A DNA stretch of 58,906 nucleotides from Pseudomonadota bacterium (GCA_023458055.1 JAEXAW010000045.1:1-58906), one strand, 5' to 3'. Counted from the first letter of the stretch, positions 28,093-36,569 are shown. The notes: a model not told the origin generated them from the sequence alone. Numbers and translations are program-made.

Positions 28093-28983
28093 TCAAAAAG
28101 TAATTTCAAAATAATCAAGCAAAGCTTTATAATTATCTTGAGCGGTAAGACAAGTATCCAGCAAATATTCTTTAATATTTGGCCACTCTTGGAGACCACG
28201 ATAGTAGAAGAGTTTTAAATCTTCATCAATAATAAATGGAACAATATTATTAGCAAGACATTCTTTAAATAAAATAAGTCGTCCAACTCTTCCATTTCCA
28301 TCTTGAAAAGGGTGTATGATTTCAAATTGATAATGAAAATCAATGATATCTTCAAAACGCTTATTTTCAATATTATGATAATTAGAAAGAAGTATTTTCA
28401 TTTTAGTATTTACTTCTTTTGGCGGGGTAGTCTCATTTCCACCAACCTCATTGGGTAACATTTTATATTTTCCCACTTTAAACCAATCTTTTCGACTGTC
28501 AGAAGTTCCAGATTTTAAAAGAAAGTGCAACTCTTTAATAAAAGCTTCAGAAAGTTTACTTTTAGCTTTATCAATAATCAAATCAATACATCGAAAGTGA
28601 TTAGATGTTTCAATAATATCATCCACATTTATACTTTCTTTTGAAACACCAATAGTATTGGTTTCAAAAATATATCGTGTTTGATCCTGTGTTAATTTAC
28701 TTCCTTCAATTCTATTGGAATTATACGTTAAATCAATCTGAGTACGATGATAAATTCCGCCTTTTAGTCTCATATCTTTTTGCTCTTTTAAAATATTGAG
28801 CAAAATATTATTACTAAATTTTTTAGATTTAGATTTCTGAGGGAGCTGTGCATCTGCAGGGATATTCCACGTTTTACCTGTTAGAAAAGCTCCTTTTATC
28901 TTACCTTTTGCACAGTAATTACGTACCGTTCTTTCTGGAATACTATATTTTTTTGAAAAGTCGCTTACTGAAATATAATCCAT
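28093..28983 (-). CDS. Fic-family AMPylase-type protein with HTH
   Basis: A 296-residue Fic protein. Residues 1-50 are a helix-turn-helix of the MerR/excisionase kind (FSKKYSIPERTVRNYCAKG). The Fic core follows, with HPFQDGNGRVGR near 219-230, the catalytic loop that transfers AMP or related groups to target proteins. An upstream TYNSNRIEGSKL motif near 85 resembles the (S/T)xxxE(G/N) inhibitory helix, so it may be a self-inhibited class II/III Fic. The promoter region contains a 22-bp perfect palindrome, which suggests autoregulation through the helix-turn-helix. Confidence 0.88.
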   Translation of the reverse strand: MDYISVSDFSKKYSIPERTVRNYCAKGKIKGAFLTGKTWNIPADAQLPQKSKSKKFSNNILLNILKEQKDMRLKGGIYHRTQIDLTYNSNRIEGSKLTQDQTRYIFETNTIGVSKESINVDDIIETSNHFRCIDLIIDKAKSKLSEAFIKELHFLLKSGTSDSRKDWFKVGKYKMLPNEVGGNETTPPKEVNTKMKILLSNYHNIENKRFEDIIDFHYQFEIIHPFQDGNGRVGRLILFKECLANNIVPFIIDEDLKLFYYRGLQEWPNIKEYLLDTCLTAQDNYKALLDYFEITF

Positions 28984-28995
28984 TTTAATTATTTA

Positions 28996-29009
28996 ATGCC
29001 GTTATCGGC
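28996..29009. promoter_or_regulatory. palindrome upstream of fic gene
   Basis: TGCCGTTATCGGCA (5-bp arms) lies 13 bases before the fic start codon, with a third TGCCGATAA half-site near 29048. This is likely an operator or leader hairpin. Confidence 0.5.
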
Positions 29010-29011
29010 AA

Positions 29012-29033
29012 AAATACGATAATTATCGTATTT
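29012..29033. promoter_or_regulatory. 22-bp perfect palindrome, likely operator of fic
   Basis: Each arm is 11 bp, with core TACGATAATTATCGTA. It lies about 30-50 bp before the fic start codon, where a repressor would block transcription. Confidence 0.65.
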
Positions 29034-29110
29034 ATTTTATTGAAATATGCCGATAAAATACTTGTAAAAGATTCTAAACTAAATATTTAAAATAGAAGTA
29101 GAGAATCTGT

Positions 29111-29992
29111 CTATTTTATTTTGACATAACACTTATAACAGGCGGGTTTATTAAAGTTGGTTTTATGTCTTTCCCCACATGAAATACAGTAATTTTCTTG
29201 ATAAAAAGGATCCTCATATTTTGACCAAACTTGGTAGCAGCTCCAACAAAGAGGTTTTTCAATATCTAATGATATATGGTTCTTACAACGGATACAATAT
29301 CCTTTTTTACCATTTAAACTTGAAACTTCAGTTTTCTTATTATAAGCATCCACCGCTTTTCTTTCCTGCTTTAGAGCTATGTTCACATATTTTTCACTTA
29401 GAAATTCCGAAAGTTTCCTTTTGGGAACACTTCCATTGGTTACCAGATTATTTATTAAATCCAATTCGGTATCAGAACCAACATAATCTTTACGAAAGAA
29501 GCCTTTTTTGTATTTTGGTCTTTTCACAAATATGGTGTATCCATTTTCTTCAACGATGTTGAGACAGGTATTAAATGCGGATTCAAAAAAAGAATTTGAA
29601 TTGATAGAAATCAATTTCTTTTCCGAATAAACTCCAAACTCGATATTGTTTTTAAAAGAATAATCTAAAAGATTCATGGAGGTGATGATGGACTTTTTCT
29701 CATTTCCATAATACTTTGCATGGAGATTAGGAATATACAATATTGTAATATTTGGAAACTGGGTGAAGTATTCGATATCCTCTTTTTTAAAACTCTTTAT
29801 TACATTATTTTCATTTTTACCAAAGCCAATGATGATATGAATATGAGAACTATTAAGATGGGTTTTAAAAACTTCTTCTTTGAAATATTGATCTAGCTGT
29901 ATGAATGGTGAAAGAATAAATAGGTATTCTTCGCTATTGTAAATCGTATCGTATATTTTTTCGGATAAATCCTTACCAGTTAAAAAATTCAT
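29111..29992 (-). CDS. PLD-like nuclease/transferase domain with zinc ribbons
   Basis: A 293-residue protein with a single phospholipase D-type domain. LHAKYYG near residue 91-97 gives the H-x-K motif, followed by SIITSMNLLDYSFKNNIEFGV, the N and E/D part of the motif. Bacterial single-domain PLD proteins dimerise and often are endonucleases in restriction or plasmid systems. The C-terminus carries two zinc-ribbon-like units (CIRCKNH with CWSC, and CISCGERH with CYKC). The nuclease role and zinc binding are inferred from motif only. Confidence 0.8.
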   Translation of the reverse strand: MNFLTGKDLSEKIYDTIYNSEEYLFILSPFIQLDQYFKEEVFKTHLNSSHIHIIIGFGKNENNVIKSFKKEDIEYFTQFPNITILYIPNLHAKYYGNEKKSIITSMNLLDYSFKNNIEFGVYSEKKLISINSNSFFESAFNTCLNIVEENGYTIFVKRPKYKKGFFRKDYVGSDTELDLINNLVTNGSVPKRKLSEFLSEKYVNIALKQERKAVDAYNKKTEVSSLNGKKGYCIRCKNHISLDIEKPLCWSCYQVWSKYEDPFYQENYCISCGERHKTNFNKPACYKCYVKIK

Positions 29993-30360
29993 TTGTTTGT
30001 GTGTTTTTATGAGAAATGAGGATTCTCAAATATACAAAAAGCCTTTATTTAGGTGAATTTTGAAAAAAAATTAATTAATGTCAAAAAATCAGATTTAATA
30101 AATTTTCAAAGCAATATCTTTGCTTTTGAAACATAAAAAATTACGCAAAGCGTAAGCTCTATCGTTGGTTACTGAAAACTAGGAATCTTCAAGACAACTA
30201 CTATGATAGGCTTATTTCTGCGTCCTGTATCGGGGCGTGGATAGAGTCTCTCTTGTTGTCGGGTATCCTAGTGCCTCAGTAACGGATTGGCTTTAGTTCC
30301 ACGCCTTTGTTATTTCTATCAATCCGATACTTAGGAACCTGTATCACAAAATCAACAAGT
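29993..30360 (+). other. intergenic region containing structured RNA candidate
   Basis: No protein gene is supported. The first 130 bases are AT-rich and probably hold the divergent promoters. The remainder is the structured element described separately. Confidence 0.5.
30141..30326 (+). ncRNA. candidate structured RNA with nested helices and a pseudoknot
   Basis: Many exact complementary blocks fit one fold. There is a TTACGC/GCGTAA hairpin (30141-30155). Three nested helices follow: GTTACTGA (30168) with TCAGTAAC (30276), ACTAGGA (30178) with TCCTAGT (30266), and GACAAC (30193) with GTTGTC (30255). CGGATTG (30283) pairs with CAATCCG (30320). GGCGTGGA (30234) with TCCACGCC (30298) crosses the other helices as a pseudoknot. 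CTCTATC (30157) can also pair with GATAGAG (30240). It is more GC-rich than its surroundings. It ends about 35 bases before a membrane protein start. It could be a riboswitch, a ribozyme or a plasmid regulatory RNA. I cannot name a family. Confidence 0.6.
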
Positions 30361-30777
30361 ATGATAAAAAAATTAATTGCAGCTCTCTGTATAATGATTG
30401 CTGGAATATGGTTTTTAAGAGCCAATTCTTTGGCAGCAAATGGCCATTCCAAAGGAGACAGCTTCGCTGTTTTAATTTACATTTTAGCTTTTCTGTATTT
30501 TGTTCCTTCAGTAATAGGAATTTTTAGGAAACATCATAATCTATTTGGATTAATAGCACTCAATGTATTATTAGGTTGGACCGTTTTGGGTTGGGTAGGA
30601 GCTCTTATTTGGTCCTTGCTTCGTTCAAGTAAATATCAAACTATTATTTACAATTCTACGGAGACAATATCCAAAAATAGAATAGGAGAGTTGGAGCAGC
30701 TGAACAATTTAAAAAATGCAGGTGGCATTACAGAAGAGGAATATCAAAACGAAAAAACTAAAATTTTGAACTCATGA
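30361..30777 (+). CDS. superinfection-immunity-like membrane protein with SHOCT tail
   Basis: About 138 residues, read from the ATG at 30361. An upstream in-frame ATG at 30307 would put coding sequence within the structured RNA and is less likely. Hydrophobic helices lie at about 4-22, 37-52 and 60-85; the last (LLGWTVLGWVGALIW) matches superinfection-immunity proteins of the Imm type. The C-terminal 32 residues (LEQLNNLKNAGGITEEEYQNEKTKIL) are a SHOCT domain. An iteron copy (CGGAGACAATATCC, 30659-30672) is in the coding region. It ends overlapping the next gene by 4 bases (ATGA). Confidence 0.75.
   Translation: MIKKLIAALCIMIAGIWFLRANSLAANGHSKGDSFAVLIYILAFLYFVPSVIGIFRKHHNLFGLIALNVLLGWTVLGWVGALIWSLLRSSKYQTIIYNSTETISKNRIGELEQLNNLKNAGGITEEEYQNEKTKILNS
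30659..30672 (-). repeat. iteron copy inside the SHOCT-domain gene
   Basis: CGGAGACAATATCC is identical to the copy at 26387-26400, including the following AAAAAT. It lies 3 kb from the iteron array. Confidence 0.8.
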
Positions 30778-31901
30778 AGGCTAACGAATTTGAAAACAGT
30801 AACGAAGGATCAAGAATGAGCAAAAGAGGATTTGAGATCAGCAATGGAACATTGTTAACAGATGAACTCATTCAGATGCGTTCCAATGCTATGTTCAATA
30901 AAAAATACCGTTTCCTTTCAAGAAATAGCGGAAATATCCATTACGGTTATTTTGAATGTTTAGAACACCATGTAGTATTTGAGCAGCATTTAAGTTCTCA
31001 TTTTGGAGGGAGAGTACCTAAGAATTGTACAGAATGTTATCATAGAACTTTAAAGCTTACCAATAATGTGAAGAATTTTTCTCGCAAACGAGAAAAGCAT
31101 CCCCATTCTTTAAGTGATGAGTTTGTAAAAAATAAATGCCGGGAAGTTTTCAAAGGAAAATTAGAATTTATAGAACGCGATCCCGAAAACTACCTTTACG
31201 GAATTTATGAATGTGCTCATGGTATAAGATTAAGAAATATGGTTACCTATATGCTTAAAGGATCTTTTCCCAAAGGATGTAATACCTGCAGCAGAGAAAA
31301 CCGCAAATACGAAATTAAATTAACTCCAGAGATTATCAGAGAAAGATCGTATGAGCAATTCCAAGGGAAGATTTATTATTTGGAACGTTCAGATAAAGAT
31401 CCAGAAAAAGGTTGGTTTATTTGTAGAGAACATGGAATAAAATTCACCCAAAAATTACATAAACATTTCAAAGGACAGAAATCTTGTGTTCTATGTCAGA
31501 AGGATGATAGTAGATTATCGACATTAATATTTCAGGAGCTGCAAAAATATTGTAATAAAGAAGATATTTTAAAAGAGAAAATTTTTGACGACTGTAAAAA
31601 TTTATACCATCTGAAATACGATTATTATATTGAGAAATTAAATCTGTTGATAGAATGTGATGGCGAAGGACATTTTTTTGCCATACCACAGTGGGGTGGG
31701 GAGGATGGACTCAAGACAAGAATCAGTAATGATAAAATAAAAGATGAATATACTAAAAAGAAAAGTTTTAATTTTTTAAGAATATCATTTTTTGAAATTA
31801 ATAACATTGCAAATATTTTAAAAGAATATTTTGAGCGAATTGAAAAAGGTGAAGTTGTTTATCGAATACATAACAACAAACTTCCCAATCAAGAAGACTA
31901 A
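30774..31901 (+). CDS. putative endonuclease, Cys-pair repeats plus Vsr-like PD-(D/E)xK domain
   Basis: A 375-residue protein. The first 240 residues contain three similar units of about 70 residues. Each has a K-R/F-x-F/Y-(L/I)-x-R start, a Y-G-(Y/I)-F-x-C-x-x-H middle, and a terminal CxxC (CTEC, CNTC, CVLC), so each probably holds a zinc. The last 110 residues look like a Vsr/very-short-patch-repair-like nuclease (YDYYIEKLNLLIECDGEGHF with D and E, then KIKDEYTKKKSFNFLRISF). Proteins of this kind are homing-type or mobile-element endonucleases. It overlaps the previous gene by 4 bases. Target unknown. Confidence 0.65.
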   Translation: MKANEFENSNEGSRMSKRGFEISNGTLLTDELIQMRSNAMFNKKYRFLSRNSGNIHYGYFECLEHHVVFEQHLSSHFGGRVPKNCTECYHRTLKLTNNVKNFSRKREKHPHSLSDEFVKNKCREVFKGKLEFIERDPENYLYGIYECAHGIRLRNMVTYMLKGSFPKGCNTCSRENRKYEIKLTPEIIRERSYEQFQGKIYYLERSDKDPEKGWFICREHGIKFTQKLHKHFKGQKSCVLCQKDDSRLSTLIFQELQKYCNKEDILKEKIFDDCKNLYHLKYDYYIEKLNLLIECDGEGHFFAIPQWGGEDGLKTRISNDKIKDEYTKKKSFNFLRISFFEINNIANILKEYFERIEKGEVVYRIHNNKLPNQED

Positions 31902-32069
31902 AATTTAGAAGAGAAAATAATTTTAAAAGAGAAGTATTTTCAGAATCAAAATATAAAATTTGAAAAATTATTTTTTCCTTTATTCCAAATGCTAAAAAAA
32001 TGGTTGTAGAAAAATGAATTTAACATTTACACCAGTATCAAAATTTTAAACAAGAAATTAAAAACTACA

Positions 32070-32324
32070 ATGATAAGATTAGAAAATTTACAAGATGAAA
32101 CCTCAAAGTTTATTTCAGAATATGTAAAATCAGATCGCAAGCTTTTGCTTAGTTCGGTAATTGAACTTACAAAAAATATCAAGACATTTTTCACAGAAAG
32201 AGATTATGAATTTTTGTTACTCGAACAAAACAATCCTGAATTTTGGAAGAAGAAAAACTTAGAAAAGTTTTATGATTTCTATTTACAACTTTGGAATGAA
32301 AGAAGACTTTCAAAATTAAATTGA
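32070..32324 (+). CDS. hypothetical small protein
   Basis: I do not recognise this 84-residue hydrophilic protein. It is helical, rich in Glu, Lys and Leu, with no signal or membrane segment. The ATG follows an AT-rich stretch, and no clear neighbour shares its transcript. It lies between the nuclease-like gene and the mobilisation region. Whether it is expressed is uncertain. Confidence 0.5.
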   Translation: MIRLENLQDETSKFISEYVKSDRKLLLSSVIELTKNIKTFFTERDYEFLLLEQNNPEFWKKKNLEKFYDFYLQLWNERRLSKLN

Positions 32325-32683
32325 GGATAATTTTCAATACTTAGTTTGTAAAAGAAGAATCAAAAAAATATGTAAAAAGAGCGATGTGATAACATTTTCA
32401 TATTGACTTTAAAAGGAAAATCAAAAGCCGTTTGTAAGCAATTACGGACGACTTTATTCTTAAAATAAAATTAGTTGAAGCTATAGTGTTGAGAAAAGCA
32501 AAAAGTGGTATATTTACTAAAAATCTGCGGTCAAAAAAGAAGCAAGCAGTGCCAAATGTAGCCACAAAATTTTATTATCATAAAATTCCCGTTGCCTACC
32601 TCTGACAATGCTTGCCCTGCGGGGCTAAAAATTTCTCTACGGCTTCGCCTAAAATTTTTTCACAAATAGAAGAAAACATCACA
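32325..32683. other. candidate origin of transfer region
   Basis: This gene-free gap directly precedes the mobilisation genes, where oriT usually lies. Inverted repeats are seen: AATTTTAT/ATAAAATT around a 4-base loop (32568-32587), and GCAAGCA at 32542 with TGCTTGC at 32609. The GC-rich stretch at 32590-32650 contrasts with the AT-rich surroundings. A nick site cannot be placed by eye. Confidence 0.45.
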
Positions 32684-32968
32684 ATGGAAAAAGAAAAACT
32701 CATCAAGTTTCGTGTTTCAGAAGGAGATAAAAATCTCATTACTCAGCGGGCAGAAGAAAGCCAAATGACGACTTCAGAGTACTGTAGAAAAATGTTACTT
32801 CATGGAAAAATAATTGCTATTTCAGAAGATGAAAAAAGAACTATCCGAGGAATTGCCAATAACTTTAATCAGTTAATGATGAAGTATCATTCCACAGGAT
32901 ATCGACCAAGTTCACTAGAAACCGAGTTGCAAAATTTACTTAGAGAATTACAAGATGCCTATCGGTAG
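32684..32968 (+). CDS. mobC: MobC-like mobilisation accessory protein
   Basis: A 94-residue protein starting at MEKEKLIKFRVSEGDKNLI. The start at 32684 is chosen because upstream in-frame codons are in the GC-rich oriT-like region and do not look like protein. FRVSEGDKNLITQRAEESQMTTSEYCRKML is a ribbon-helix-helix, as in MobC and similar relaxosome proteins. The C-terminus (GIANNFNQLMMKYH...LLRELQDAY) is also typical. It helps the relaxase bind oriT. It overlaps the relaxase gene by 14 bases. Confidence 0.85.
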   Translation: MEKEKLIKFRVSEGDKNLITQRAEESQMTTSEYCRKMLLHGKIIAISEDEKRTIRGIANNFNQLMMKYHSTGYRPSSLETELQNLLRELQDAYR

Positions 32969-34952
32969 CATTCATAAAACAGGGAACTCATTTCGGGGAG
33001 CCGTTGAGTATGTACTTTCCCAAGGAAGGTATAAAGACGACAATGAAAAAAAGAAACCGTCAATAGTTTTAAAATATAATTTACTATTCGATGATGCTCA
33101 ACAATTGGGAATGGAGTTTCGTAATCTTGCCAACTTTAATAAAAAAGTCAAAAAACCCGTTTTTCATTTTTCAATTAATTTCGAAAAGCATACATTAGAA
33201 TCTCCAAAGAGACAATTGACATTTGTAAAAAAAGTTCTTGACCTAATGGAAATTAGGTCTGAGAATCACCAAGCTCTTGTTGCGCAGCATCATGACAAGC
33301 ATTCCCATTACCATGTTATTCTAAATCGAGTTGGAATGGATGGAATTACATATTCCGATAAATTTAGCAAGAACAGACTTGAATTATGTATCGACAGAGC
33401 AGAGAAAGAATTGAAAATGGATAATTCATTAGCTGAAGTTCGAAGGTTCACTTATGATCCTGATTCTGAAAATGAGAAAGGATATCAATTTAAAAAAGTA
33501 GAATCTAAACACAAAGGAAAAACTATTGTTAAGGTATCTAAGAGTAAGAAATTAGGAATTAATAAGAAAAAAAATGAATTAAAGGCTTGCATTTTAAAAG
33601 TTTTAACCTCAGGAGTTGTTAGTGCCGAAGAACTCAAAGAAGAGCTTTTGAAGTTGGATGTTAATTTTGATTTTTCCTATAATATTAGGGGACTTGCAAA
33701 AACTTCATTCCGTTACGATGGTTATGCAATAAAAGGATCAGCTTTAGAATTATCAGCAAAAATAATTGAGAATCAACTCCTAGAAAATCAAAGAGCGAAA
33801 TTAGATAAATTAAAAAAATCTCACATTAAGGGTTTAATTATGAATACGGCTCTTGCAGTTTCTCATGTCAACAATCAATTTGAAAAAGGGATTCAAATTG
33901 ACTCAACAATTTATGAAAGTGTAAAAGATCTTATAGATAATAAGGGAGATAACTTAAGCATCTTGGCTCACGAAGAAATAAAAATGATGATTGAAGAAAA
34001 TGAACTTCGATTTAATGAAGAGAAAATTCAGTATCAAATAAAATTAGAGCAATATCAAGAAGTTCAAAATGAAAAACCACAAAAAATTTTTGGATTATTT
34101 GAAACGATAAAACAGAAAGAATATAACAAAGAATTAGAACTAAGAAAGCAACAATCTCAGCCTGTATTTTTATTTAAAAGTGACTTAGATGAAAATTTTA
34201 AAAATAAAATACATAGACCTCTAAATGAAGTGAGTAATGAACTAAATGAAAAAATTACTATACAGTTTATCAGTGAGTTGGAATATTTTAGGAGGTTGAA
34301 GAAATATCAAGAACAACTTTTACTACGCTTCATATCACAACTTAGCAAAAACCTAAAAGTAGACTATGAATTTATTAAAGGTGACGAGAAAGTTAAAAAT
34401 TTCAAAAAACACTATGAGAAATTTATTGGAGAAGAAATTCCAAATGTACTCAATAATGGATTTAAGAGGCGTGAGGTTTTTACCAATAAATTGATAATTG
34501 AGGAGTTATTTACTAATTATCAAATCATATTAGAGAAAAAAATGAACGAATATTCTGAAATTTTCAGAATAGAAAATGAAAGTAAAGAAAAATTATCAAC
34601 TGAAAGTATTAATAAATACAAAGAAAATAGATCTAAATATCGGAATGAATATCATTATGAAGAATACTTTGTGTCAAGATATAGCCATTCAACACAATTT
34701 AAAGATTTATTCTGGCTTGATAAAAAATTTGAATCTTTAGATTCTGAAGAACAGGTTTTGTTTTTAGAGAAAGAGTTTGAATTAGAGAAAGATAATGCTG
34801 AAAAATTAAAAAATAATTTTTTCCAAAATGATGAAAGTGTTTTTCAAATGAAAATTGAAGCTTTGAATAATCTGGAGAACAGATTGATAAGGGTTTCTGA
34901 TATGATTATTGAGAAACCAAAAAATCAAAACGATATTGGGCTTCAGAGATGA
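32955..34952 (+). CDS. mobA: relaxase/mobilisation nuclease
   Basis: A 665-residue relaxase. The N-terminus MPIGSIHKTGNSFRGAVEYVLSQ carries the tyrosine candidate near residue 19. The metal-binding triad is in HDKHSHYHVILNRV near 113-126 (H-x-x-H-x-H followed by N). The remaining 450 residues are helical with a long coiled-coil-like segment and are specific to this type. It nicks oriT and pilots the DNA strand. It overlaps mobC. The window holds no type IV transfer genes, so the replicon would be mobilisable rather than self-transmissible, as far as can be seen. Confidence 0.9.
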   Translation: MPIGSIHKTGNSFRGAVEYVLSQGRYKDDNEKKKPSIVLKYNLLFDDAQQLGMEFRNLANFNKKVKKPVFHFSINFEKHTLESPKRQLTFVKKVLDLMEIRSENHQALVAQHHDKHSHYHVILNRVGMDGITYSDKFSKNRLELCIDRAEKELKMDNSLAEVRRFTYDPDSENEKGYQFKKVESKHKGKTIVKVSKSKKLGINKKKNELKACILKVLTSGVVSAEELKEELLKLDVNFDFSYNIRGLAKTSFRYDGYAIKGSALELSAKIIENQLLENQRAKLDKLKKSHIKGLIMNTALAVSHVNNQFEKGIQIDSTIYESVKDLIDNKGDNLSILAHEEIKMMIEENELRFNEEKIQYQIKLEQYQEVQNEKPQKIFGLFETIKQKEYNKELELRKQQSQPVFLFKSDLDENFKNKIHRPLNEVSNELNEKITIQFISELEYFRRLKKYQEQLLLRFISQLSKNLKVDYEFIKGDEKVKNFKKHYEKFIGEEIPNVLNNGFKRREVFTNKLIIEELFTNYQIILEKKMNEYSEIFRIENESKEKLSTESINKYKENRSKYRNEYHYEEYFVSRYSHSTQFKDLFWLDKKFESLDSEEQVLFLEKEFELEKDNAEKLKNNFFQNDESVFQMKIEALNNLENRLIRVSDMIIEKPKNQNDIGLQR

Positions 34953-34986
34953 TTTGTGAGTATAAGTTAGAGAAAATTAGATATAA

Positions 34987-36279
34987 TTGAGAGTATATAA
35001 AAGCTACCACACTAATATAAAATTGTTATTCTCTTTAGGAATAGAAGAACAAGTTTTACCCCAAGAGTTCTTATCTACAATACCCAAAACCAGTTCTCAT
35101 GAATGGAGAAAGAAAGATCATCAGTTTTATGGTTCTGAATTTGAAGAAATTTCTCAAAATACATTAACCGATTTAAAGTTAATTGCCGACGAAAGACTTA
35201 AAAGCCAACGCAGAATATTTGTTTCATTATGTAGGCTTTATCTTGTTATTGTTCAAATATTTGGAGAGGTAAAACTTAAGAAATTGATAAAGCAGAATCA
35301 TAAGATTTTACTTCCCTATATTGACAGATGCCTCCAAAACGATAAAAGCAAAAAGATATTTTTAAAGTTGTTAAAAATAAGTTCTTATCAGTTGGGGCAA
35401 TGGCGGAATATGAAAAAATACGAGTGTAAAGAATCATTAATATGGCTATGCTATAAAAGACTTCCAAGACAGATAAGCATGATAGAAATTATGAAAATGA
35501 AGCAATTGTTAAAGAATGATAAATATTCGCATTGGAGTAGTATCTCAATATGGGGTAAAGCAGTAAAAGAAGGTCAAATATCAATGTCTTTACAAAGTTG
35601 GTACAGATATTCGCAAATTTTTGGTTTAGGAAAACGAAAGAAATATATAAGTAAAAGAAAAAGGACATCTGTAAACGCAAGCTTTCCTAATGAAATTTGG
35701 CACATGGATGTTACGAGGTATAAAACTTTGGAGAATGTAACCTTATATATTTATACTGTGTTGGATAATTATTCGAGGAAAATATTAGCTTTCGATATTA
35801 GTAGAAAATTATCTGGTAAAATAAGACTTGAAAGTTTGAAAAACGCAATCCAAGAACAGTTTTTAGATAAGTTAGAGTTACAAAACAAAGCAAACTTAGA
35901 TTTGATTGTGGATGGAGGTTCAGAAAATAATAACATCAATATTCATGAATTTATAAAAAGTTGTAAAGTTGAAATTTCTAAAAAAATAGCATTAAAGGAT
36001 GTGGTTTTTTCCAATAGTATAATTGAAGGTAATAATAGAATTTTGAAACAAACGTATTTGAATAGGAAACTATTATCAGAAGAAGAATTATTAGAGTATG
36101 TTCCTAAAATTATTGATGAGTACAATTGTGAAAAACCTCATTATGCACATAAGATTTATACACCCGATGAAATTTACAAAAAACCAGAATTAAAAAATTA
36201 CAAATATGTTTTTGATAAAATTAATAAAGTGAGAATCGAAAACAACAAGAATTTTGAATGCAATAAGGTTTGTATTTGA
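34987..36279 (+). CDS. DDE integrase/transposase (rve type), non-ATG start
   Basis: A 430-residue protein with a retroviral-type integrase core. WHMDVTRY near residue 238 holds the first Asp, VDGGSEN near 311 the second, and NSIIEGNNRILKQ near 346 the catalytic Glu. The C-terminal DEYNCEKPHYAHKIYTPDEIY block is like IS3/IS481-type transposases. The N-terminal 220 residues are helical DNA-binding regions. No ATG exists before the middle of the frame; TTG at 34987 is the best start and a later TTG at 35023 is possible. No terminal inverted repeats were found. It sits 34 bases after the relaxase, so it may be an IS remnant or a plasmid gene. Confidence 0.75.
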   Translation: MRVYKSYHTNIKLLFSLGIEEQVLPQEFLSTIPKTSSHEWRKKDHQFYGSEFEEISQNTLTDLKLIADERLKSQRRIFVSLCRLYLVIVQIFGEVKLKKLIKQNHKILLPYIDRCLQNDKSKKIFLKLLKISSYQLGQWRNMKKYECKESLIWLCYKRLPRQISMIEIMKMKQLLKNDKYSHWSSISIWGKAVKEGQISMSLQSWYRYSQIFGLGKRKKYISKRKRTSVNASFPNEIWHMDVTRYKTLENVTLYIYTVLDNYSRKILAFDISRKLSGKIRLESLKNAIQEQFLDKLELQNKANLDLIVDGGSENNNINIHEFIKSCKVEISKKIALKDVVFSNSIIEGNNRILKQTYLNRKLLSEEELLEYVPKIIDEYNCEKPHYAHKIYTPDEIYKKPELKNYKYVFDKINKVRIENNKNFECNKVCI

Positions 36280-36391
36280 TGATATTTTCATTTTCATTTA
36301 TTGAAACTAGTTTTGTCTTTACATTTAAAATTAGCCAAAATATGAAAGCTTAAATTTTTTTATTTAAGAATTCTCCCAATAAGTTATAAAA

Positions 36392-36426
36392 AAAAAAGCT
36401 TTACGAAAATTCGTAAAGCTTTTTTT
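36392..36426. terminator. bidirectional hairpin at start of repeat copy A
   Basis: AAAAAAGCTTTACGAA pairs with TTCGTAAAGCTTTTTT around a 2-base AA loop, followed by a T tract. It would terminate the integrase gene. Confidence 0.8.
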
Positions 36427-36515
36427 GGAAATTTTTGGTTTATTAAACAGTGATGAATACTGTGTTTTCTGAAATATGAAAAACAAAGATTAAAGATTTG
36501 AACTAATGGAAGGAG
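36394..36515 (+). repeat. ~120-bp direct repeat, copy A
   Basis: This copy and the one at 53051-53173 share a terminator-like hairpin, then GAATACTGTGTTTTCTGA-like, AAGATTAAAGATT and TAATGGAAGGAG blocks in the same order (by eye about 80% identity). The two copies bracket the 16.5-kb module between them. Confidence 0.75.
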
Positions 36516-36569
36516 CTTTTTTCCGTCATTGACGCTTTTATCGCCAAAAGAAAAATACAATCTATTTTA

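Noticed and set aside
30307..30360. upstream ATG extension of the superinfection-immunity-like gene
   Set aside because: The extra codons fall within the structured RNA and precede a more typical start (MIKKLIAAL).
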